Positions 53,181-61,380 of a stretch of DNA of 64,000 nucleotides are shown piece by piece (position 1 is the first letter of the stretch; the number at the start of each line of letters is the position of its first letter). Made by a program: the position numbers and the translations under genes. The notes beneath the pieces were generated by a model. The model was given only the letters and a program-made list of their open reading frames with translations, did no database searches and had not been told where the DNA came from. This stretch comes from Bacteroidales bacterium (GTDB lineage: Bacteria; Bacteroidota; Bacteroidia; Bacteroidales; P3): positions 62,001-126,000 of the forward strand of contig JAFURZ010000006.1 of the NCBI GenBank assembly GCA_017480785.1. Reading direction: 5' to 3'.

Positions 53181-54992
53181 ATGAAAAACATAACACTCAG
53201 CTACTCAAAGCCATATAGCGCCCGCGTGGCATTATATGTGCTGTTGGTCGTGCTCAGTGTGGTCTTCACCATGGCCACCGCCTTGTCGGTGGCCGACTTT
53301 CTGAAGATACTCTTCGGCACCGAAAGCGGTGACGGGGCGCTGGGAGCCGCCGTGACAGGGGGCAACCTTGTAACCCGTTGGCTCGACGGGCTCTACACCT
53401 GGCTGATAGGATTCGGTCGGCTCAACGCACTACTGCTTTTCTCGGCCATCATCTTCGTGCTCTACAGCCTGAAGAACATCTTCGGCTACTTCTCGGCTGT
53501 GGAGATAGGCATCATCCGTACGCGCGTGGTGCGCGACCTGCGCAACGACCTTTTCCACAAGGCCCTGCACCTGCCCATCGGCTACTACAACCACCACCGC
53601 AAGGGCGACGTGCTGGCTCGCTTCGGGAGCGACATGGTGGAATACGACGAGAACATACTGGGGTCGGTGCAGATGCTGCTGACAGCCTTCATCAGCATGG
53701 TACTCTATCTGGCCATGCTGTTCTACCTCAACGTGAAGCTGACGCTCTTTGTGCTCTGCATGCTTCCCTTGGTGGCCTTCGTCATCTCCAGCCTCTCGCG
53801 TCGCCTGAAGCGCAAGTCGCAGACCGTGCAGGAGATGAATTCGCACCTTGTGTCGCTGACCGACGAGACCATCGGGGGGATGAAAGTCATCAAGGCCTAT
53901 ACTGCCATCGAATTCAGCAACAACCGTTTCCGCGAGTATAACCGCGATTACACGCGGCGGCGCACGGCGATGTTCCGACGCATCTATGCCGCCTCGCCCA
54001 TCAGCGACTTTCTGGGCAACCTCATCGTGGTGGGCATCCTGCTCTTCGGCTCGCTGCTCATCATGCGTGGTGACCATGGCCTGACGGCCGACCTCTTCAT
54101 CAGCTACGTGATGCTCTTCGTGCTGATGATACCGCCCGCCAAGGAGCTGACCACCGCCATCGCACAGATAAAGAAAGGCAAGGCCTGTGCCGACCGCGTG
54201 GCAGCCTTCCTCGAAGAAGCCGAGGAACCCGGAGGGGCCCGCATAGCCAGAGGGGCCCACATGGAAGGTCCGGCAGTAGAACTGCGGCATGTGTCCTTCA
54301 GCTATACCCAGGGGGTGGAGGTGCTGCACGACGTGAGCTTCCGTGTGCCGCAGGGCAGCACGGTGGCGCTGGTCGGAGCCTCGGGCAGCGGCAAGTCGAC
54401 CATCGCCGACCTCATCGGCCGCTACTACGAGGTGACCGAAGGGGAAATCCTCTTCGGCGGAGTACCGGTCAAAGAACTGAGCCTCGGAGACCTGCGCAGC
54501 CGCATCGGCGTGGTGGCCCAGGACACGCTGCTTTTCAACGACAGCGTGGCCGAGAACATACGCTTCGGGCGCCCCGAGGCGACACAGGAGGCCATCGAGG
54601 CCGCCGCCCGCGCCGCCCAGGCGCACGACTTTATCATGGCGCTGCCCCATGGCTACCAGACCAACCTGGGTGAGGGAGGCAGCATGCTCAGCGGAGGGCA
54701 ACGCCAACGCATCAGCATCGCCCGCGCCCTGCTGTGCGAACCCGAGTTGCTGATACTCGACGAGGCCACCTCGGCCCTCGACACCGAGAACGAACGCCAG
54801 CTGCAGCTGACTCTCGACCACGTGCTCCAGGACCACACCGCCATCGTCATCGCCCACCGCCTGTCGACGGTGGCGCGTGCCGACTGCATCCTGGTGCTCG
54901 ACAACGGCCGCATCGTGGAGGAAGGCTCCCACGACGAGCTGATGGCCCTCGGAGGTCGCTACAAGCAACTGGTTGACCTACAAAGACTGTAA
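53181..54992 (+). CDS. ABC exporter, fused permease and ATPase (MsbA-like)
   Basis: A 603-residue half-transporter. Residues about 1-330 form the six-helix ABC type IV exporter domain (hydrophobic segments near 16-37, 88-112, 170-200, 280-310). The ATPase domain has Walker A GASGSGKST, Q-loop VVAQDTLLFNDSV, signature LSGGQRQR, Walker B LLILDEATS and H-loop IAHRLST. The closest pattern is lipid A/lipid flippase-type MsbA exporters of Bacteroidota, but cargo cannot be assigned from sequence. It is the first gene after purB's hairpin and 14 bp before the T9SS type B protein gene. Confidence 0.9.
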   Translation: MKNITLSYSKPYSARVALYVLLVVLSVVFTMATALSVADFLKILFGTESGDGALGAAVTGGNLVTRWLDGLYTWLIGFGRLNALLLFSAIIFVLYSLKNIFGYFSAVEIGIIRTRVVRDLRNDLFHKALHLPIGYYNHHRKGDVLARFGSDMVEYDENILGSVQMLLTAFISMVLYLAMLFYLNVKLTLFVLCMLPLVAFVISSLSRRLKRKSQTVQEMNSHLVSLTDETIGGMKVIKAYTAIEFSNNRFREYNRDYTRRRTAMFRRIYAASPISDFLGNLIVVGILLFGSLLIMRGDHGLTADLFISYVMLFVLMIPPAKELTTAIAQIKKGKACADRVAAFLEEAEEPGGARIARGAHMEGPAVELRHVSFSYTQGVEVLHDVSFRVPQGSTVALVGASGSGKSTIADLIGRYYEVTEGEILFGGVPVKELSLGDLRSRIGVVAQDTLLFNDSVAENIRFGRPEATQEAIEAAARAAQAHDFIMALPHGYQTNLGEGGSMLSGGQRQRISIARALLCEPELLILDEATSALDTENERQLQLTLDHVLQDHTAIVIAHRLSTVARADCILVLDNGRIVEEGSHDELMALGGRYKQLVDLQRL

Positions 54993-55006
54993 CACCCATA
55001 GGAAAG

Positions 55007-56227
55007 ATGAAAGCGGACAATGGAAAGATTATTACGACGGTGGTGTTTGTTTGCGCAAGCATTGCCTTCCATTGTCCGTTCTACTCGGTCCACACCCTCC
55101 ACGCCCAGGCACCGGTGGCTCCGGTGACCGACTGGCGGGCCACCGTCGACAGCGCAACCCAGCAGATAGTGCTAAGCTGGCGCCCCTCGGCCGACAGTGC
55201 CACGCTGGGCTACCACCTCTGCACCGGCAATCCCTGTCTGGACTACGACACCGTCTTCGGGCGGCTTGACACGAGCTACGTCTGTGTGGACCACAGTCCG
55301 CTGGAGCGCCACACCTACCGCCTGCATGTCTTCGACAGCGTCTACAACGTCAGCGAACTGACGCCGGCCTTCGGGAACATCGTGCTCGAAGCCGACGTGC
55401 CCGAGTGCGAGACCACCGTCAGCGCCCGCTGGACCCCCTATCCGGGCATCCCCGACGGCCGCCCGTTCTACACCCTGCAAACACGGCTGGAGCCGTTCGA
55501 CAGCACCTTCTACAACCAATTCACCACCGGCGACAGCACGGCGCTCGAAACCACCTTCAGCATGCCGGAGTCCGTCACGCGGGCATGGCTGAGGGTGGTT
55601 GCCTTCGGCAACAACGGGTTCCGGTCGCTGTCGAACACCGTGATGGTGGAGCGCCGCACCGTGGATAGCGCGTCGGTAGTGGCCATCAGCGACATCGAAT
55701 ACGACAGCCTGCACACCGCCATCGACCTCACCTTCCTGGTCGACACCGCCTTTGAATACACCCTCTACCGCAGCGTGGACGGCACCCCGTGGCGCAGCGT
55801 GGAGACCTTCCATCCGACGGCCTCGCCCTACACCTACCGCGACATGGGCATCAACCCCTACGACTCGCTGCACTGCTACCAGCTGGAGGTCCTCGACGCC
55901 TGCGGCCTCAACCCGCACTACTCGTCCACCGCCTGTGTGGTGGTGCCCAACCCACCCGTGCCGGCCATCGCCATACCCAACGTCATCGTGGCCGGAAGCG
56001 ACGACAACGGGACATTCCAGCCCAAGATACAGGGCCTGAAAGGCGACCTTTATGAGCTGACCATCTACAACCGCAAGGGGCTGCTGGTCTACTCCACCAC
56101 CGACCCCGCCGCCGGCTGGACGCCGCCCGACTCGGCACCGCAGGGAGCCTACTCCTACTTCCTGCGCTGCCGCTACAACACCAACGACATCAAGACCTAC
56201 GCCGGAACCGTAACCCTCATCAGATAG
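55007..56227 (+). CDS. Secreted protein with T9SS type B sorting domain
   Basis: A 406-residue exported protein. The hydrophobic N-terminus ends at LHAQ (about residue 34). Residues about 35-310 look like three fibronectin type III-like modules (VTDWRATVDSATQQIVLSWRP, TVSARWTPYPGI, AIDLTFLVDTAFEYTLYRSVDG). The C-terminal ~85 residues match the gliding-motility/CHU_C type B sorting domain: IPNVIVAGSDDNGTFQPK, LYELTIYNRKGLLVYSTTD, PQGAYSYFLRC and YAGTVTLIR. It should be exported by T9SS and attached to, or released from, the cell surface. Role unknown. Confidence 0.85.
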   Translation: MKADNGKIITTVVFVCASIAFHCPFYSVHTLHAQAPVAPVTDWRATVDSATQQIVLSWRPSADSATLGYHLCTGNPCLDYDTVFGRLDTSYVCVDHSPLERHTYRLHVFDSVYNVSELTPAFGNIVLEADVPECETTVSARWTPYPGIPDGRPFYTLQTRLEPFDSTFYNQFTTGDSTALETTFSMPESVTRAWLRVVAFGNNGFRSLSNTVMVERRTVDSASVVAISDIEYDSLHTAIDLTFLVDTAFEYTLYRSVDGTPWRSVETFHPTASPYTYRDMGINPYDSLHCYQLEVLDACGLNPHYSSTACVVVPNPPVPAIAIPNVIVAGSDDNGTFQPKIQGLKGDLYELTIYNRKGLLVYSTTDPAAGWTPPDSAPQGAYSYFLRCRYNTNDIKTYAGTVTLIR

Positions 56228-56235
56228 TACCCACC

Positions 56236-56628
56236 ATGAAGACCGAAGACTACATCCTGTTGATTGAACGCAACTCGCACCACCAGCGCGACGACTGGGG
56301 CGTGGAGAGCGAGAGCCGCAGCTACTACGACATTGCATTGGACGGCCTCAAGGCCGGCGACACGCTGTATCCCACCGAATACCGCGGCGAGCAGCTGTCG
56401 CGTCGCCGCGACCCGCAGACCTACCTGGAATGCCTGCAGGTGGAGGACCGTCGGCTCACCTTCCGCTTCCACTACCTCGAGAACTACCGCGGCACCGAGC
56501 TCACCGTCGGGCCCGACCTCCCCGCCACCGCCAGCGGAAGCACCGACCGTTCCTCGGCCCGCTACACCGTCAGCCTCGTCCCCAAAGAACAATTCACCCC
56601 CCAAGAGGGATTTACCAATTACAAATAA
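56236..56628 (+). CDS. Hypothetical protein
   Basis: A 130-residue predicted cytosolic protein with no signal peptide. It begins MKTEDYILLIERNSHHQRDDWG and contains YLECLQVEDRRLTFRFHYLENYRGTELTVG, which looks like a small beta-sandwich. It lies 8 bp after the T9SS protein gene and 10 bp before the MORN protein gene, in the same operon. The family is not recognised. The longer overlapping frame beginning at 56264 reads through it out of phase and is Pro/Thr-rich, so it is rejected as coding. Confidence 0.65.
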   Translation: MKTEDYILLIERNSHHQRDDWGVESESRSYYDIALDGLKAGDTLYPTEYRGEQLSRRRDPQTYLECLQVEDRRLTFRFHYLENYRGTELTVGPDLPATASGSTDRSSARYTVSLVPKEQFTPQEGFTNYK

Positions 56629-56638
56629 CCGAAGAGAT

Positions 56639-57949
56639 ATGCACAAACGTAACGAAGACGGAAAGATTTACCACGGCGGATGGCAGCAAGGCAGCGTCAT
56701 CCAGCAGAAACTGGACGGCCCCATTGGCGACGGCAGCATCGACTACCCCAACGGCGACCGATTCGAGGGCTCCTTCCACCTCAGCTATGCCCACATCAAC
56801 GGACCCGCCTATATGGCCGACGGCACCTACACCTTCGCCAATGGCGACCGGATTGAGCACTGCTGGATTGACGGGAACGACGCCCTGTACGGCGTCTACG
56901 AGACCCTGCATGCCGACGGCACCCGCAGCATCGCCATGTGGTACAAAGGCAAGCGCGTGGGCCTCGAAATCGAGGTAGACCGGAAGACCTGCAACTACCG
57001 CGAGCGGGGCTTTCTGGTACATTCCTTCAGCCAACTCAACTTCAACTACACCTACACCCCCGGCAACAACGGTTTCAACCGGCTGGAGGTGACGCTGTAC
57101 AACGGCATGCGCCTGGTGCACTGGTTCAAGAACAACGACAACGAGCCAGACCTCTTCTGCGAGCTCTACTACCCCGACGGCGACTGGATGGAATACTGGG
57201 GCTGGAACGACCTGAAAGAGTTCCGCCCCTGGGACGGCGTCTTCACCTACCACCGCTGTGCCGACGGCATGAAGAAATACGACACCTGGAAAAACGGCAC
57301 GCCGCAGGAGCAGTACGACCACAACACCTGGGAGCATGACGAACACGGAGCACGCCGCATCCACGTGGAGCTGGACCCCTACGGCAATCCCTTCGGCCAC
57401 GACATCCTCCTTTGGCCCGACGGCCACACCCAGTGGGGCTACGGCTACCACTACGAGGGCACGCAACAGGACGGCATCCCCGAAGGGAGGGGCGTCTTCT
57501 ACGACGACTCCGGGCGCCGCTACGAGGGCTTGTTCCACAAGGGCCTCTGCCATGGCGAAGGCACCTACACCTTTGGAGACATCGTGCAGAGCGGCCGCTG
57601 GGAGCAGGGGCGTTTCCTCGACGGCAAGGAGCCCGCGGCTCCCGTCATGCTGAAAGTGCACTGGACCCACACCCACTGCAGCCCCTCGGGCGAGTTCCCC
57701 GACGGGGAAGAGGAATGGACCATCGAGGCCAAACCCGGCGAACTCAACCTGCCGAAATACACCAGCGGCATCACCATCGAACTGCTCGAGCCCGACCGCA
57801 TCATCCTCTCCTCCTACGGCCAGCGACTCAAGACCCTCACCCCCGGCAAGACGGTGGGCTTCCTCGACGAGGTGGAAGGGCGCGAATACAGCGACGGCAT
57901 CGTCTACGAAAGCGACGAATACAATACTAAAATCACTTGGTTGACATGA
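56639..57949 (+). CDS. MORN-repeat protein
   Basis: A 436-residue protein starting MHKRNEDGKIYHGGWQQG. MORN-type repeats are visible near the N-terminus (GDGSIDYPNGDRFEGSF, ADGTYTFANGDRIEHCWI) and again at about 270-330 (PEGRGVFYDDSGRRYEGLF, CHGEGTYTFGD). The C-terminal ~90 residues are a separate beta-rich domain (GEEEWTIEAKPGELNLP, VGFLDEVEGREYSDG). MORN repeats mediate membrane or protein contacts; no enzymatic domain is seen. Its stop overlaps the start of the NAD kinase gene by 4 bp. Confidence 0.8.
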   Translation: MHKRNEDGKIYHGGWQQGSVIQQKLDGPIGDGSIDYPNGDRFEGSFHLSYAHINGPAYMADGTYTFANGDRIEHCWIDGNDALYGVYETLHADGTRSIAMWYKGKRVGLEIEVDRKTCNYRERGFLVHSFSQLNFNYTYTPGNNGFNRLEVTLYNGMRLVHWFKNNDNEPDLFCELYYPDGDWMEYWGWNDLKEFRPWDGVFTYHRCADGMKKYDTWKNGTPQEQYDHNTWEHDEHGARRIHVELDPYGNPFGHDILLWPDGHTQWGYGYHYEGTQQDGIPEGRGVFYDDSGRRYEGLFHKGLCHGEGTYTFGDIVQSGRWEQGRFLDGKEPAAPVMLKVHWTHTHCSPSGEFPDGEEEWTIEAKPGELNLPKYTSGITIELLEPDRIILSSYGQRLKTLTPGKTVGFLDEVEGREYSDGIVYESDEYNTKITWLT

Positions 57950-58799
57950 AAATAGCACTCTACTACCGACATATCGACGACAACGACCGGCCGGCCCTCG
58001 ACCAGCTGACCGCCACCCTGTGCGGGAAAGGCATCGACACCGTCACCATCCACGACGGCGACACGCTCGCCCCCTGCGACTTCCTCTTCAGCATCGGTGG
58101 CGACGGCACCCTGCTCAGCACGGTGCAGTTTGTCCGGCCCGACCGGCCCGGGGACTTCCCGCCCGTCCTGGGCATCAATTTCGGCCACCTGGGCTTCCTG
58201 ACGACCGTGGGCAAGGAAAACCTCTACACCATGGTCGAAGAGCTCCTGGAGGGGCGGTTTACGCTCGAGGAGCGCACCCTCCTCCAACTACACACCACCC
58301 ACTCCCCACTCCCCACTACCCACTACCCACTACCCACTCCCCACTCCCCACTCCCCGCTACGCCCTCAACGAGGTGTTCGTCCACCGCACCGAGGAGGCT
58401 TCGCTGCTGCGCACCGAGCTCCATGTCGACGGCCGCTATGTGGCCACCTATGCCGGCGACGGCGCCATCGTGGCCACCCCCACCGGCTCCACGGCCTACT
58501 CGCTCTCCTGCGGCGGCCCCATCCTGACGCCCGACTCGCGCGGTCTCCTCATCACCCCCATCTCGGCCCACACGCTCACCCTCCGCCCCGTCATTGTGCC
58601 CGACACCGTCGAGCTGCACCTGCGCGTGGGCGACGACTGCTTCCTGGGCTGCGACTCCAGCCGCACCACCCTCGCGGGCGGCAGCGAGCTGACACTCCGC
58701 CGCGCACCCTTCACCATCCGCCTCGTGCGACTCGGCAGCCAGAACTTCTTCACCGCCATCCGCGAGAAACTCATGTGGGGGACGGAGATTAGGTTATAG
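57946..58799 (+). pseudogene. nadK: NAD kinase, frame interrupted at a heptanucleotide repeat
   Basis: Encodes NAD kinase (NAD to NADP), normally the sole and essential NADP source. Frame 1 (from ATG 57946) carries FLFSIGGDGTLL (ATP/NAD site, residues 51-55), INFGHLGFLT and LEERTLLQL, then enters eight 7-bp units and drifts into nonsense, stopping at 58527. The second frame resumes at YALNEVFVHR (58359) and continues with DGAIVATPTGSTAYSLSCGGP and a complete C-terminus to 58799. Both halves look intact, so one extra unit or two fewer would restore one frame. This may be true phase variation, a real mutation or an assembly error. It is coupled to the MORN gene by ATGA. Confidence 0.85.
58294..58356 (+). 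repeat. Heptanucleotide tandem repeat inside nadK
   Basis: Eight perfect 7-bp units at 58301-58356: ACTCCCC x2, ACTACCC x3, ACTCCCC x3, preceded by a degenerate unit ACCACCC (58294-58300). Seven is not a multiple of three, so each unit change shifts the frame. Confidence 0.95.
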
Positions 58800-58829
58800 T
58801 TTACAGTTTACGGTTTAACGTTTAAGTTT

Positions 58830-59288
58830 ATGCAACACAAGACTCTTTTCCACCTCCTGCTGGTCATCACCTATATCTTCGCCGGACTCAGTGCCTTCAG
58901 CTACCTGGTCACGGCGGCCATGCTGCCCACCATGCAACAACTCTATGCCGACAATCCCGGCCTGCTGCCCGAACAGTTCGGCGTGATGATGCAGCAGATG
59001 CTCGACACGCCGCGCGGCTACTTCCTCGGCGCCGGCCTGCTCTACCTGCTCGAGGTGCTGGGTGCCGCCCTGATGTGGCGCCTGCGCTGGACGGGCTTCC
59101 ACTGCTACACGCTGTCTCGACTGCTGCTCCTGCTGTTGCCGCTGCTCTTCCTGGGACGCGGCTTCGTGGGCATCGGCGACATCATGTTTGCACTGCTTTT
59201 CGTAGCCGTCTACTACATGCTCATGCGACGCCTGACGGCCGACGAGAAGGAGCCCCCCGCCGGCGAGGGTGATACGCCACAGGAGTAA
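58830..59288 (+). CDS. Small integral membrane protein
   Basis: A 152-residue protein with four predicted membrane helices (about 6-32, 64-83, 92-110 and 113-133). A polar loop PTMQQLYADNPGLLPEQFG lies between helices 1 and 2, and the C-terminal tail is acidic. No family recognised. It begins 30 bp after nadK; the gap contains near-repeats AGTTTAC/GGTTTAA. It ends before a convergent hairpin shared with the minus-strand operon. Confidence 0.7.
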   Translation: MQHKTLFHLLLVITYIFAGLSAFSYLVTAAMLPTMQQLYADNPGLLPEQFGVMMQQMLDTPRGYFLGAGLLYLLEVLGAALMWRLRWTGFHCYTLSRLLLLLLPLLFLGRGFVGIGDIMFALLFVAVYYMLMRRLTADEKEPPAGEGDTPQE

Positions 59289-59317
59289 TCCCCTCATTTC
59301 TACACATGTTATATACC

Positions 59318-59365
59318 AGTTCAACTTGAGTTCGACTTGAAAACAAGTTAAACTCAAGTCGAACT
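59318..59365. terminator. Bidirectional hairpin built of four 11-bp units
   Basis: AGTTCAACTTG and AGTTCGACTTG (59318-59339), AAAA loop, then CAAGTTAAACT and CAAGTCGAACT (59344-59365). A 22-bp stem with three mismatch or G-U positions, between convergent genes; CTTTTTA follows on plus. It uses the same 11-mer design as the ACTCCGACACA elements with a different sequence. Confidence 0.75.
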
Positions 59366-59374
59366 ACTGTCTTT

Positions 59375-59935
59375 TTATTGTTTCTTCCCCTGGTTCGGCA
59401 GCATCAACGGCTCATCAGCATCGACCTGCCCCCACATGTAGTCATGGAAGACAACCTTCCTCGCTTCTGTTGTGCGTGCTTGGAAGACAGCCACCCAGTG
59501 GAAATAGGGCGACGCAATACACATGTCGTTGCTGACGGCTCCCGGGTCGTCCAGCCGGTCGCCCCACACCTCGGGATGGTCGGGTGCCGAATACCAGAAG
59601 TCGAGGATATGCATAGCCTCCCGTCCTGCATTCTCGAACGTCTTGCCCTGGCGTCGCAGCTCCTCCTCAAACTTCTCGGTCAGACGGCGGAAGTCGAACT
59701 CGTCCAGCATCCACTCCCAGCCCTCGTCGGTGAGGGCCTCCACGATGGTGACGCGGACCGTCAGGCTGTCGTTCAAGGGATAGTCCTTGATGAAACCTGC
59801 ACGCACACCGGGCACATCCTTGCAGCGCTCGTACAGCACGCTGCCCTCCGGCTCGGCCGGACGCAGACGCCACACCGTCGCCGTCAGCAGCAGCACGGCC
59901 AGCACCCCGATGTATATGTACGCAGGTTTCTTCAT
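59375..59935 (-). CDS. Hypothetical membrane-anchored protein of the sigma operon
   Basis: A 186-residue protein with one N-terminal hydrophobic helix (YIYIGVLAVLLLTATVW, about 6-23), either a signal anchor or uncleaved signal, followed by a soluble extracytoplasmic domain. Seen in it are VLYERCKDVPGVRAGFIKDYPLND, a helical FRRLTEKFEEELRRQGKTFENAG and a beta-rich end SPYFHWVAVFQA. No family recognised. Its start overlaps the stop of the preceding anti-sigma-like gene by 4 bp, so it is the third member of an ECF sigma operon and may sense or respond to the same signal. Confidence 0.7.
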   Translation of the reverse strand: MKKPAYIYIGVLAVLLLTATVWRLRPAEPEGSVLYERCKDVPGVRAGFIKDYPLNDSLTVRVTIVEALTDEGWEWMLDEFDFRRLTEKFEEELRRQGKTFENAGREAMHILDFWYSAPDHPEVWGDRLDDPGAVSNDMCIASPYFHWVAVFQARTTEARKVVFHDYMWGQVDADEPLMLPNQGKKQ

Positions 59936-60306
59936 CTTATGCTTCTCGTCATGCCATTAGAGGATTGAAAAGTACCCCCCCCGTCGGACCAGAGGCGCGC
60001 CACCGCAGGAGCCGAGCAGGTGCCCAGGGCCGAGCAGGCCCGGTTCACCACCAGCGCCTCGTCGCCCTCGAGGTTGCAGAGCACCTGCCGGTCGTCCACC
60101 CGCTGGGGCAACAGCATGTACCACCCCGCCGGCAACGCCAGCAGCACCACCATGGCCGCCACGCGCAGGGCCGCACGCCGCGTGGAGCACCAGGCACCCA
60201 CGTCGCCGCCCACCTGGCGCGACAGCCGCCACACATGTCCGGCATCGGCCGCACGCCGCCGCGCCTGCTCGCGCTCCATCAACTGTAATACATCTATATT
60301 TTCCAT
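59932..60306 (-). CDS. Putative anti-sigma factor-like membrane protein
   Basis: A 124-residue protein with a cytoplasmic N-terminus of about 44 residues (helical, MENIDVLQLMEREQARRRAADAG), one membrane helix (about 45-66) and a short periplasmic part with Cys77, Cys91 and Cys97 (QVLCNLEGDE, RACSALGTCSAP). Order after an ECF sigma gene and topology fit an anti-sigma factor, although the sequence is not a recognised ZAS or FecR domain. The periplasmic cysteines could form a disulfide, a possible redox input. This is inference from context. Confidence 0.6.
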   Translation of the reverse strand: MENIDVLQLMEREQARRRAADAGHVWRLSRQVGGDVGAWCSTRRAALRVAAMVVLLALPAGWYMLLPQRVDDRQVLCNLEGDEALVVNRACSALGTCSAPAVARLWSDGGGTFQSSNGMTRSIR

Positions 60307-60473
60307 ATTCCTTATCTTTTTAATGGCGAATTATGCGAATGGCTCTAAGCTTGCGCAGGTCAATTGGGGGCTAATTACTCGAAGCTTTCGCAGGAGCAAT
60401 TCGAGTAATTCGCCTGCCATTGGGCGCGTCAGCCCATTCGTTAAATTCGTTAAATTCGCCGTTTCCATAATCA
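60307..60473. other. Spacer in the sigma operon with short repeats
   Basis: 167 nt with no gene. It contains tandem ATTCGTTAA (60436-60444, 60445-60453) followed by ATTCGCC, and GAGCAATTCGAGTAATTCGCC-like sequence near 60392-60412, which resembles the region around 24111-24131. Confidence 0.55.
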
Positions 60474-60968
60474 TTATCCGTTATTGGCTTTCTGTCTCAT
60501 TTTTTCTATTATCGCCGTGTGCAGCCGTGAGGCCTCGGCGGGGGCGATGTGCAGCACCTCCCCTATCTCGCCGTCGGTATAGCCGTCGAGCACCAGGTCC
60601 AGCACGCGGTGTTCCACCACCGTCAGGTCGGCCGCCAGGCGGTCGATGGTGTCGCGGGCCGAGGTGTCGTCGGCCGCCACCTGCTGTGCCGCCTCGAGCG
60701 GCACGGTCTCCACCTGCGGCCGGCGGCGCAGGTGCTCGAACACGCTGCGGCATCGCACGCGCACCCACGCCCGCTCCTGTGCCGGGGTGGCGCCGGACCG
60801 CAGCGTGTGGCGGTAGTGCCACAGGTGGGCCAGCACCTCCTGCATCAGGTCGGCCACGCGTTCCGCGTCGCCACCGGCATGCCACCAGCAGAGGCTCCGG
60901 ATGAGCCCCCGGTGGCGCGTCGCCAGCGCGTCGAAGTCGTCGTAGCGTGAAGTGCCGTTGCCTGCCAT
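60474..60968 (-). CDS. RNA polymerase ECF-type sigma factor
   Basis: A 164-residue sigma-70-family protein with regions 2 and 4 only. Region 2 is RHRGLIRSLCWWHAGGDAERVADLMQEVLAHLW (core-binding and -10 recognition helices). Region 4 is LTVVEHRVLDLVLDGYTDGEIGEVLHIAPAEASRLHTAIIEKMRQ (helix-turn-helix for the -35 box). Length is slightly short but within the ECF range. It is followed on the same strand by an anti-sigma-like membrane protein and a membrane-anchored protein. The target regulon cannot be read from this window. Confidence 0.85.
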   Translation of the reverse strand: MAGNGTSRYDDFDALATRHRGLIRSLCWWHAGGDAERVADLMQEVLAHLWHYRHTLRSGATPAQERAWVRVRCRSVFEHLRRRPQVETVPLEAAQQVAADDTSARDTIDRLAADLTVVEHRVLDLVLDGYTDGEIGEVLHIAPAEASRLHTAIIEKMRQKANNG

Positions 60969-61117
60969 GGAGTCGTATTGCTACCAATATAGTAACCCGA
61001 ATTATTGAAACAGGGGCATACCAAAGGCGGGATTTAACTTTTTTTATGATTTCCTCCAGACCCGCCACCGGTGCACACTGTTGTTATTTCTCTTGCACAA
61101 CGACGATAAAATATTTT

Positions 61118-61147
61118 TTTGCATATTAAAAATAAATTGTATCTTTG
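61118..61147 (+). promoter_or_regulatory. Promoter of the 61-residue exported protein and the T9SS type A protein
   Basis: -33 TTTG (61118-61121), 18-nt spacer, -7 TATCTTTG (61140-61147) followed by CAT, 33 nt upstream of ATG 61180. Confidence 0.65.
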
Positions 61148-61179
61148 CATCAGGAAAACCAAACCAAAAGGTCATCATT

Positions 61180-61365
61180 ATGATACGCAAAACATTATTT
61201 TTTACAGCCTTATCACTGCTCTCTATCACCATGTACGGGCAGGTGACAAAGTTTTACATCGACGCCGAAACCAATGCTATCATCCGCTCGCTTGATAACG
61301 GCACCAACATCCCCTATTCTCCCCAAATTGAACACATCGATGCCTCTATTATTTGCACAGAATAA
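61180..61365 (+). CDS. Small exported protein
   Basis: A 61-residue protein starting MIRKTLFFTALSLLSITMYGQ, a cleavable signal of about 21 residues. The mature peptide of about 40 residues (VTKFYIDAETNAIIRSLDNG, then IPYSPQIEHIDASIICTE) is slightly acidic with one Cys near its end. The start at 61180 follows the promoter; the longer open frame runs through the promoter and is rejected. It lies 15 bp before the T9SS type A protein gene. No family recognised; it could be a secreted partner of that protein. Confidence 0.65.
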   Translation: MIRKTLFFTALSLLSITMYGQVTKFYIDAETNAIIRSLDNGTNIPYSPQIEHIDASIICTE

Positions 61366-61380
61366 CAACAATTAACAATT

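Noticed and set aside
56264-57949. 561-codon frame that includes the MORN protein
   Set aside because: The first 125 codons overlap the 130-residue hypothetical gene out of phase and are Pro/Thr/Ala-rich. The MORN protein starts at 56639.
58294-58356. Heptanucleotide array as a CRISPR-like structure
   Set aside because: Units are 7 bp with no spacers and lie inside a coding region. No repeat-spacer array or cas gene is present in the window.
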